Of a DNA stretch of 64,000 nucleotides, positions 19,307 through 27,053 are shown piece by piece. The position numbers were made by a program, and so were the translations under genes. The notes beneath the pieces are model-generated. The model made no database searches and was not told the origin of the DNA. It was given only the letters and a program-made list of their open reading frames with translations. Within the stretch, counting starts at the first letter, position 1. Every line of letters starts with the position of its first letter. Source of the DNA: Planctomycetota bacterium (GTDB lineage: Bacteria; Planctomycetota; Planctomycetia; Pirellulales; UBA1268). The stretch is taken from assembly GCA_029978905.1 (NCBI GenBank), contig JAPOIM010000003.1, positions 59,441 to 123,440 of the forward strand, in the 5' to 3' direction.

Positions 19307-20239
19307 ATGAGTATTTTTCAGGGCTGTATGCCTGCGTTGATGACTCCCTGTGACGCCCAGGGAAATCTTCTCCACGACGAACTCGTGGCGACCGCCAAGC
19401 AGCTGATCGAGGCCGGCATGTCGGCGGTGATCTACTGTGGTTCGATGGGCGACTGGCCGCTCCTCACGGATGCCCAGCGGCAGGAGGGTGTGCGTCGCCT
19501 GACTGAAGCCGGGATCCCGGTCGTGGTCGGCACCGGCGCCCAGAACCCCCACGCCGCGGCGGCACACGCAGCACACGCAGCCGAAGTCGGGGCAGCAGGA
19601 CTGATGGTGATCCCCCGCGTGCTCTCGCGAGGCTCCTCGCCGACAGCCCAGCGTCATCATTTTGCCGGCATCCTCAAGGCTGCCGCCGGACTTCCGGCAG
19701 TGATCTACAACAGCCCCTACTACGGCTTCGAAACCAAGGCCGACCTCTTCTTCCAGCTGCGGAAGGAGTTTTCCAATCTCGTGGGCTTCAAGGAGTTTGG
19801 TGGAGCCGCCTCGCTGACCTACGCGGCCGAGCACATCACCAGTGGTGACGCGGATCTGGCCCTGATGGTGGGCGTCGACACGCAGGTTTTTCACGGGGTC
19901 GTGCGGTGCGGGGCGGTGGGAGCGATCACGGGCGTGGGGAACGCGTTGCCACGCGAAGTGCTGCGGCTCTTCGAACTCTGTCGGCAGGCCGCTGCGGGCG
20001 ATGCGGAGGCACGGCGGCTGGCAGGCGAGCTCGATTCGGCACTGTCGGTGCTCTCGACCTACGACGAGGGGCCAGACTTGGTGCTCTACTACAAGCGCCT
20101 GATGGTGCTCGAGGGGCACTCGGCCTATGCCTCTCAGCTCAATCCCAGCGACGCCCTCAGCGCGTCTCAGCAGGGCTTCTTGGAAGCGCAGTGGCGTCAG
20201 TTCCGCACGTGGTGGGACTCCTGGCCAGGCCGAGGCTGA
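19307..20239 (+). CDS. DapA/DHDPS-family lyase, candidate 1-pyrroline-4-hydroxy-2-carboxylate deaminase
   Basis: FQGCMPALMTPCDAQGNLLHDELVATAKQLIEAGMSAVIYCGSMGDWPLLT...LPAVIYNSPYYGFETKADLFFQL. Substrate inferred from neighbours. Confidence 0.85.
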   Translation: MSIFQGCMPALMTPCDAQGNLLHDELVATAKQLIEAGMSAVIYCGSMGDWPLLTDAQRQEGVRRLTEAGIPVVVGTGAQNPHAAAAHAAHAAEVGAAGLMVIPRVLSRGSSPTAQRHHFAGILKAAAGLPAVIYNSPYYGFETKADLFFQLRKEFSNLVGFKEFGGAASLTYAAEHITSGDADLALMVGVDTQVFHGVVRCGAVGAITGVGNALPREVLRLFELCRQAAAGDAEARRLAGELDSALSVLSTYDEGPDLVLYYKRLMVLEGHSAYASQLNPSDALSASQQGFLEAQWRQFRTWWDSWPGRG

Positions 20240-20241
20240 TC

Positions 20242-21207
20242 ATGTCGCAGCTCAGGGTGCACACGGCGTGTGAGCGGATCGCGTTTGTTGATAGCCACAC
20301 GGCGGGTGAGCCGACGCGGCTGATCCTTTCGGGCGGCCCAGATCTCGGTGGAGGCTCGGTGGGCGAGCAGCTCGATCGACTTCGGGGGCACGACTGGCTC
20401 AGACGCTGCGCGATCCACGAGCCGCGTGGGCACGAGGCGATCGTGGGGGCGGTGCTGTGCGAACCGCTCGATCCGGAGGATGCCTGCGGCGTGATTTTTT
20501 TCAACAACACCGGGTATCTCGGGATGTGTGGGCACGGCACGATCGGTGTCGCTGTCACGCTGCATGCGCTGGGTCGCATTGGCCTCGGGCGGCATCGGTT
20601 TGAAACGCCGGTGGGCCGTGTTGAGGTCGACCTGCTCACGCCGCACCGCGTGGCGATCGACAACGTAGCGAGCGAGCGCGTGAAGCGAGGGGTGTCGGTG
20701 GAGGTCGAGGGAATCGGCCGTGTCACGGGCGATGTGGCCTGGGGGGGCAACTGGTTTTTTCTCGCTGACCAGGCGCCGTGTGCCATTGTGCCGGCCAACA
20801 TCGGCCACCTGCTCGATGCGGGGGAACGGGTGCGGGCAGCGCTTGTGCGGGAGGGGATCACGGGCCGCGATGCTGGTGAGATAGATCACATCGAGTTTTT
20901 TCAGAAGAGTGACACGCCCGGGGTCGATGCCCGCAACTTTGTGCTCTGCCCAGGCGGCGCTTTTGATCGCTCGCCATGCGGCACGGGCACGAGTGCGAAA
21001 CTCGCCTGCTTGGCTGCCGACGGCAAACTCGCTCCCGGTGAAACCTGGGTGCAGGAGAGCGTGCTGGGAGGTGTCTTCGAAGGCCGGTACCGCATCAGTG
21101 ACGAGCGAGGCGTGATGCCCACGATTACCGGCGAGGCATTTGTGACAGCCGAAGGAGATCTGCTCCGCCAGCCGGAGGATCCCTTTGCCGAAGGGATGGG
21201 GCGATGA
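20242..21207 (+). CDS. proline racemase superfamily, candidate 4-hydroxyproline 2-epimerase
   Basis: IAFVDSHTAGEPTRLILSGGPDL; both catalytic-type Cys: GMCGHGTIG and RSPCGTGTSAKLACL. Confidence 0.9.
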   Translation: MSQLRVHTACERIAFVDSHTAGEPTRLILSGGPDLGGGSVGEQLDRLRGHDWLRRCAIHEPRGHEAIVGAVLCEPLDPEDACGVIFFNNTGYLGMCGHGTIGVAVTLHALGRIGLGRHRFETPVGRVEVDLLTPHRVAIDNVASERVKRGVSVEVEGIGRVTGDVAWGGNWFFLADQAPCAIVPANIGHLLDAGERVRAALVREGITGRDAGEIDHIEFFQKSDTPGVDARNFVLCPGGAFDRSPCGTGTSAKLACLAADGKLAPGETWVQESVLGGVFEGRYRISDERGVMPTITGEAFVTAEGDLLRQPEDPFAEGMGR

Positions 21208-22490
21208 ACGCGCACACCGAGGCCACTCCAAAGCAGTCGGTGCCACGGGAGTCGGTGATTGTTGCCGGCGGAGGGATCGTGGGCTTGGCGTGCGCCCACT
21301 ACCTCGTCCAGTCGGGCTACGACGTGACGGTCATCGATCAGGGAACGATCGGTGGCGAGTGTTCGCATGGCAACTGCGGCTACGTCTGCCCAAGTCACGT
21401 GGCGCCTCTGACAGAGCCAGGGGCGTTTCGGGTGGCGCTTCGTTCGCTCTTCAACCCTCAGTCGCCGTTTCGTGTGAAGCCGAGGCTCAGTCCTGCGCTG
21501 CTGCGCTGGATGCTGCAGTTTGCACGGCGCTGCACGCACAAGCAGATGCTCACCGCCGGCGCGCATTTGCAAGTGATCCTCAATGCGTCGATAGCCGAGT
21601 ATCGAACGCTCATGGCGACGGAGCAGCTCGCCTGTGAGTGGGAGGAGAAGGGGCTGCTCTATGTCTTTGAAAACCAGGGACCGCTTGAGGCCTTTGCCGC
21701 TGAGGACCGGTTGCTGACGGAGCACTTTGGGCTCTCGGCCACCAGGATCGCTGCGACAGACCTGACCGACTTTGATCCAGGACTCAAGCCAGGGCTCGCG
21801 GGGGGCTTCCACTACCCCGGTGACGCCTCCGTGCGTCCCGACCGGCTCAATGCCAGTTGGTGCACCCGGCTGCGGGAACAGGGGGTTCGCTTTCGCGAGC
21901 ACTGTGTGTTGCAGCGCGTGCTCCGCCAAGGGAATCGCGTGGACGGTCTCGAGACATCGCAGGGCCCGCTCTCGGCGAAGCACTATGTCTTCGCGCTCGG
22001 TGCCCGCAGCACCCTCTGGTCCAAACAACTTGGTATTTCGATTCCGATCGAACCAGGCAAGGGCTACTCGCTTACCATGCCGCGGCCAGACCACTGCCCA
22101 GACCATCCGATCCTGTTTCCCGAGCAACGGGTGGGGGTGTCGCCATTTGCGCACGGGATGCGCCTCGGGTCGATGATGGAGTTTGCGGGCTACGACACCA
22201 CGATCCCGCCGCAGCGCCTTCGTCAGCTGCGAGAGGCCGCCCGTCGATACCTGGTCGCGTCGGTCGATGCACCCGCGGACGAAACCTGGTTTGGCTGGCG
22301 ACCGATGACCTGGGACAGCCTGCCGATCATCGGTCCGGTGCCAGGGCTCGCAGGGAGTTTCCTGGCCACAGGGCACAACATGATTGGCGTCACGCTGGCC
22401 CCGGCAACAGGCCGGCTCGTGGCGGATCTCGTCAGCGGCCGCACACCCTTCATCGACGCGGCCCCGTACTTGCCGTCGCGGTTCGGATGA
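21204..22490 (+). CDS. FAD-dependent D-amino acid dehydrogenase/oxidase (DadA-like), candidate D-hydroxyproline dehydrogenase
   Basis: SVIVAGGGIVGLACAHYLVQSGYDVTVIDQGTIGGECSHGNCGYVCPSHVAPL...GWRPMTWDSLPIIGPVPGLAGSFLATGHNMIGVTLAPATG. Confidence 0.88.
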   Translation: MNAHTEATPKQSVPRESVIVAGGGIVGLACAHYLVQSGYDVTVIDQGTIGGECSHGNCGYVCPSHVAPLTEPGAFRVALRSLFNPQSPFRVKPRLSPALLRWMLQFARRCTHKQMLTAGAHLQVILNASIAEYRTLMATEQLACEWEEKGLLYVFENQGPLEAFAAEDRLLTEHFGLSATRIAATDLTDFDPGLKPGLAGGFHYPGDASVRPDRLNASWCTRLREQGVRFREHCVLQRVLRQGNRVDGLETSQGPLSAKHYVFALGARSTLWSKQLGISIPIEPGKGYSLTMPRPDHCPDHPILFPEQRVGVSPFAHGMRLGSMMEFAGYDTTIPPQRLRQLREAARRYLVASVDAPADETWFGWRPMTWDSLPIIGPVPGLAGSFLATGHNMIGVTLAPATGRLVADLVSGRTPFIDAAPYLPSRFG

Positions 22491-22494
22491 TGCG

Positions 22495-23859
22495 CTAGAG
22501 CGCCGGGATCATGCCGCGGTCGCGGAGCCAGGTGATCGCGCCGCTTTGCCAGGCATCCCAGGACGGGCCCTTGTAGCCGTTGAGGCCATGCCCACCATCT
22601 GGGAGCCGCAGCAGCAACGCCGGCAGTCCATGCTCGCGGTAGGCATCGTAGAAAAGTTCGCTGTGTGCGATCGGCACCACCGTGTCGTCGACGGCATGGG
22701 CGAGAAACGCAGGGGGTGCTTCGGCCGTCACTTGGAGGTGGGGTGAAAAGCGACGCACGACGTCGTCACTGAGGTGAGAGCCAAAGAGGTTCTTCCGTGA
22801 GCCCGCATGCGCTGTTTCGCCCATGTCGATCACGGGATAGATCAGGATCGCAAAGTCGGGACGAGACGACTGCCGCTCCACAGGATCAACGGCACCTTCC
22901 TCGCCTCCCGCGAAGAGCGTGGTGGTGGTGGCGGCAAGATGGCCACCGGCGGAGAATCCGATGATGCCCACGCGAGCGGGATCAATCCGCCAATCGGTCG
23001 CATGGTGACGAACGGTGCGGAGGGCGCGGGCTGCGTCGAGCAGCGGCACCTCGGTGCGACCGTGAGGTAGACGGTATTCCAGCACGATCCCGGCGATGCC
23101 ATGCGCGCAGAGCCATGAGGCGATGCCGTGCCCCTCCCCGTCGACCACCAAGCCCCCATAGCCACCGCCTGGACAGATGACGGCCGCAGCCCCATTGGGC
23201 TGCTCAGGCAGATGGACGGTGATGAAGGCGTTCTCATCAGCGGGCGTGGAGGCCTCGTCATTCGTGAGCATGCCCACAGGGGGTGTGGCCTTCCACAGCG
23301 GTGTGCGTGGGAGCACTTCTTCGGCCTGGCTTGTTCCCAGGGCCACGGCGAGAAGCAACGGCGCGAGCCACAGCGCGGCCCGACCGCTCGAAGGGAGCGT
23401 CGACTCGGAAGCCTGGGAGCGGTTGCTGTTGGATCGGGAGGAGGCCAAGGCCTCACGCCGTGCGGCGAGCAGGATCATCGTAAAAGGAATCCACCAGAGG
23501 AGATCGTTTGTCGGGAGCGTCACACCGAATGCAGTCGGCACGTCGCCGCGGATCACGCCACTGACGTAGCCGATCGGACCGAAGACCTTGCCAAGGAGTC
23601 CCACCAAAACAATGGGCCAGTGTCGTAGCGGATTTGTGGCTGCCGCAAGATACCCCACGCCATACACGCCCACGATCATGCCCACGCACTGCCAGAGAAA
23701 TGGATACCGTGGCTGCTCGAGCCCTGTGAGCACAAAGAGCCAGGAGGGCACGAGCACAGTCAGGCTGCCCCACAGCAGGTTGTAGATTCCCGCCGCGAGC
23801 AGCCAGTGTTTCATCCATGGTCGCCCGGCGGGGCGGGCCTCGTCGGCGATCAAACTCAT
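22495..23859 (-). CDS. N-terminal membrane domain fused to an alpha/beta hydrolase (BD-FAE/esterase-like)
   Basis: About four N-terminal hydrophobic segments (NLLWGSLTVLVPSWLFVLTG, CVGMIVGVYGVGYLAAATNP), then AAVICPGGGYGGLVVDGEGHGIASWL and GIIGFSAGGHLAATTTTLF. Confidence 0.85.
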   Translation of the reverse strand: MSLIADEARPAGRPWMKHWLLAAGIYNLLWGSLTVLVPSWLFVLTGLEQPRYPFLWQCVGMIVGVYGVGYLAAATNPLRHWPIVLVGLLGKVFGPIGYVSGVIRGDVPTAFGVTLPTNDLLWWIPFTMILLAARREALASSRSNSNRSQASESTLPSSGRAALWLAPLLLAVALGTSQAEEVLPRTPLWKATPPVGMLTNDEASTPADENAFITVHLPEQPNGAAAVICPGGGYGGLVVDGEGHGIASWLCAHGIAGIVLEYRLPHGRTEVPLLDAARALRTVRHHATDWRIDPARVGIIGFSAGGHLAATTTTLFAGGEEGAVDPVERQSSRPDFAILIYPVIDMGETAHAGSRKNLFGSHLSDDVVRRFSPHLQVTAEAPPAFLAHAVDDTVVPIAHSELFYDAYREHGLPALLLRLPDGGHGLNGYKGPSWDAWQSGAITWLRDRGMIPAL

Positions 23860-24196
23860 GGCAGCAGCTCACGTGGCAGGGGCGATCCTGAGGCCGCCAT
23901 GCGTCGACGGGCCTCTGGTGGATGCTAGGCGCCCGCGGTGAGGATGGCGGGAAATTCGCTGAAACCGGGTTTTCGCCCCGATTTGACGCCACTTTGGGGG
24001 GGCAGGAGAAACCTTGGCCTGCGGCGGGGATGGCCATACACTTGAGGGGTTGGTTGGGGGGTGGGCCACGGGGGTTGCCCACGGATTCTTCGCGTTTTTC
24101 TTTTTCTTCTTTTTTAACCGCTGAACTCACCAAAAGATTCGCCCGTTGTGAGCAGCGGCGATCGCGGTGACGTCAGGCCAAGCGAAGGAGTGTTTC

Positions 24197-25180
24197 ATGT
24201 CTCGCTCTTCGAAGGGGTTCACGCTCGTCGAACTTCTGGTCGTCATCGCCATCATCGGCGTGCTTGTGGGGCTCTTGCTGCCGGCAGTGCAGTCGGCCCG
24301 TGAGGCAGCTCGTCGCATGTCGTGCACCAATAATCTCAAGCAGATCGGCCTCGGGCTGCAGAACTACCACGACACCAACGGAGACTTTCCGCCTGGAGGG
24401 ATCTGGTGGACGAACTCTCCCGGTGCTGCGAACTTTGCCAGGAACCGTGGCTCGATGCTCGTGTATCTGCTGCCGTTCATTGAAGAGAAGACGCTCTACG
24501 ATTCCCTCGATCTTGAACAGAATCCCTGCTACCAAAAGTTTCCTGGTGGTGCTTCGGTGAATGGTTCGCCCTACATCGCTGGAACGGTCGTGTCGGTGTA
24601 CCGGTGCCCCTCCGATCCCTCGCCCCCACGCAACGAGATTGTGGCGGATGGGATCCAACCGGGTCAGCTGGCGATGTTTAGCTACGCCGCATCCAAGGGG
24701 CCCACCCGCACAGGCAACAATGCTGCCGGCAGCTGTCCTGAACGCGCCGCCTACGACGCCTACAACTACAGCACGACCGACAACGTGCCCGCCGGGCCAT
24801 TCACGCGGATGGGCCGTGTGTTCACGGCCACGATGTCCGACGTTGAAGACGGCCTTTCCAAAACGATCTTCGTGGGCGAGGTGATGGGCAATTGCGCCTT
24901 GCCGATTCAACGTGGCTGGGCGCATTCCAGCAACACGCAGGGAATGATCAGCACGATCTATCCGATCAATTACGACACCTGTACGCAGGACCTGTCCAAG
25001 GGCCCTTGCGCCTGGTGGAACAACTGGAGCACGGAGTTTGGATTTAAGTCAGCCCATCCGAGCGGTGCGAACTTTGTGATGGGTGACGGGTCCGTGCACT
25101 TCGTGTCGGAAACGATCGACCACTGGACCTACCAGCGGCTGGGCGGTCGCAACGAGGGTGAGGCGGCGTCGTTGCCATAA
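24197..25180 (+). CDS. DUF1559 domain protein with prepilin-type N-terminus
   Basis: [59 protein letters not shown]...FVMGDGSVHFVSETID. Confidence 0.95.
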   Translation: MSRSSKGFTLVELLVVIAIIGVLVGLLLPAVQSAREAARRMSCTNNLKQIGLGLQNYHDTNGDFPPGGIWWTNSPGAANFARNRGSMLVYLLPFIEEKTLYDSLDLEQNPCYQKFPGGASVNGSPYIAGTVVSVYRCPSDPSPPRNEIVADGIQPGQLAMFSYAASKGPTRTGNNAAGSCPERAAYDAYNYSTTDNVPAGPFTRMGRVFTATMSDVEDGLSKTIFVGEVMGNCALPIQRGWAHSSNTQGMISTIYPINYDTCTQDLSKGPCAWWNNWSTEFGFKSAHPSGANFVMGDGSVHFVSETIDHWTYQRLGGRNEGEAASLP

Positions 25181-25280
25181 GACGCCGCAGCAGTTGCTCA
25201 CAAGCGGGTGTGCCAGCAGCGCGGGCGCTGTGGTGCGAACAGCCGCGCGCGTGTCGCAAACCTTTCTGGAGAAAACGTCG

Positions 25281-25724
25281 ATGAAGAGCTGCAACTGGCG
25301 ATTGTGTGCCGTGGTCATGATGGCGGCGGTAGCGCTCCTCGGCACGGGATGTGGGCCCGCCGGCCCGGTCCTGGCGCCCGTTGAAGGTGTTGTGCTCCTG
25401 GAAGGGGAGCCGCTTGAGGGGGCGGTGGTGCTGTTTCAACCAGAGGCGGGCGGAAAGCCGGCGACGGGGCTCACCGACGCCGCCGGGAAGTTCTCGCTGA
25501 CGACGCTTGAGAAGGGAGACGGGGCGTACGTCGGAGTGAACTCCGTCTCGATCACGAAACAACTGCCCTCCACGTCGTCGGCCAATGTGGAAGAGGGGGA
25601 AATCAGCGAAGTCGAGCTTGGCTCGCCACCGCGGTATGCGAGCCCGGCCCTCTCTGGCATCACGATCAACGTTGAAAAGGGCATGCCGCCCGTCACGCTG
25701 GAAATGACCTGGGAGGAGCAGTAG
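25281..25724 (+). CDS. small lipoprotein with carboxypeptidase-regulatory-like fold
   Basis: MKSCNWRLCAVVMMAAVALLGTGCGPAGPVLAPVEGVVLLEGEPLEGAVVLFQPEAGGKPATGLTDAAGKFSLTT. Confidence 0.85.
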   Translation: MKSCNWRLCAVVMMAAVALLGTGCGPAGPVLAPVEGVVLLEGEPLEGAVVLFQPEAGGKPATGLTDAAGKFSLTTLEKGDGAYVGVNSVSITKQLPSTSSANVEEGEISEVELGSPPRYASPALSGITINVEKGMPPVTLEMTWEEQ

Positions 25725-25732
25725 CCCGCGTT

Positions 25733-27028
25733 TCAACTGCCTGTGGTCAACCCCGGCAAGCTGCCCGTGCTCGACGCAAATCGCTCGATGCCCAGCCCCA
25801 TCTGCTGCAGCATGCTGACGTAGAGGTTGGCGAGGGGGGTGTTGTTGTTTTGATCGAAAGCGAGGTGCTGGCCGTGATGGAAACCGCCTCCAGCGAGCAG
25901 GATCGGCAGGTTGCGATTGTCGTGGCCGCCACTGTGCATGTGCGATCCAAGCAGCACCATCGTTCGTTCGAGCAGCGGTGAGCCGTGTTCGTCGGTCGCC
26001 TTGAGCTTGGCGAGGAGGTCGCCAAAGGCCGCCAGGTGTGCCCCTTCGATGATGCTCAGCTGCTTGAGTTTTTCGGGATCCTGGCCGTGGTGCGAGAGGT
26101 CGTGGTAGTTCATCGACACGCCTGGCAATGAGGCGACCGCGTTGGAATCCCCCACGCTGTAGGTGATCACCCGCGTGGAGTCGGTGAGCACCGCAAGGTA
26201 GATAATATCGTAGAACTGCCGCGCGCGGCCGGTGATGTCGTTGGGGTCGCGGAGGTCGACGAGGGGTTCGGCATCGACGTGCGGCTTGGGCAGGTGCTGC
26301 CAGCGCTCGGCTTTCTGCAGCCGTTGCTCCGCCTCACGGACCGAGGTGAAATACTGATCAAGTTTCTGCTGGTCACGCTGGCCGACACGCTGCTGCATTG
26401 CTCGAGCACTCTCGCCGACCGCATCGAGCACGCTCTGCCCTTCACGGAGACGGGCGATCTGTTGTTGCTGCTCGCGAGGATTGCCATCGACGAAGAGGTT
26501 GTGAAAGAGCCTGGCCGGCGAGGTGTGGGCAGGCACGGGCACACCGTTGCCCGACACGGCGATTCCTCCGCTGCCGAGTGTGAGCGATGCATGCCTCGTC
26601 TCTAGGCCGACGGCGTTCGCCGCGAGCTGATCGATCGAGATCGTGTTGGTGAAGTTCGCGCTTCCCGGGTGGAAGGCTCCCGTCAGCCATGATTTTGAGG
26701 CTGCATGCCCACCGTCGACGTCGGGGTGTGACGTTCCCGAGATCAGCGTGAAGTCGTTTCGCAGGTCGGCAAGGGGCGTGAGGTACGGCGTCAGTTCGTA
26801 GGCTCGGCCTGCCTGCGTTGGCATCAGGTTGGGCGGATGAAAGGAAAGCTCGAAGTTGATGGCCACCATCCGTTGTGGAGTGGCGACTTCCTCGGTGGCT
26901 CCTGCCACCTGGCTGCCCATGCACTCGAGCATCGGCAGGGCCATCGCCACGCCGGTGCCGCGGAGGAGCGCGCGTCGTGGCAGCCGCCGGCTGTGGGTCG
27001 CGTGGGCGGTGCGCTTTGTCGTTGGCAT
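25733..27028 (-). CDS. DUF1552 protein with Tat-like signal
   Basis: MPTTKRTAHATHSRRLPRRALLRGTGVAMALPMLECMGSQVAGA; LLGSHMHSGGHDNRNLPILLAGGGFHHGQHL. Start trimmed from ORF 25733..27385. Confidence 0.92.
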   Translation of the reverse strand: MPTTKRTAHATHSRRLPRRALLRGTGVAMALPMLECMGSQVAGATEEVATPQRMVAINFELSFHPPNLMPTQAGRAYELTPYLTPLADLRNDFTLISGTSHPDVDGGHAASKSWLTGAFHPGSANFTNTISIDQLAANAVGLETRHASLTLGSGGIAVSGNGVPVPAHTSPARLFHNLFVDGNPREQQQQIARLREGQSVLDAVGESARAMQQRVGQRDQQKLDQYFTSVREAEQRLQKAERWQHLPKPHVDAEPLVDLRDPNDITGRARQFYDIIYLAVLTDSTRVITYSVGDSNAVASLPGVSMNYHDLSHHGQDPEKLKQLSIIEGAHLAAFGDLLAKLKATDEHGSPLLERTMVLLGSHMHSGGHDNRNLPILLAGGGFHHGQHLAFDQNNNTPLANLYVSMLQQMGLGIERFASSTGSLPGLTTGS

Positions 27029-27053
27029 GGAACCTCTCCCGGGGCAGGCGTCG

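Noticed and set aside
20901-22376. 491-aa minus-strand ORF
   Set aside because: Antisense to the epimerase and DadA-like genes, both of which have strong family motifs.
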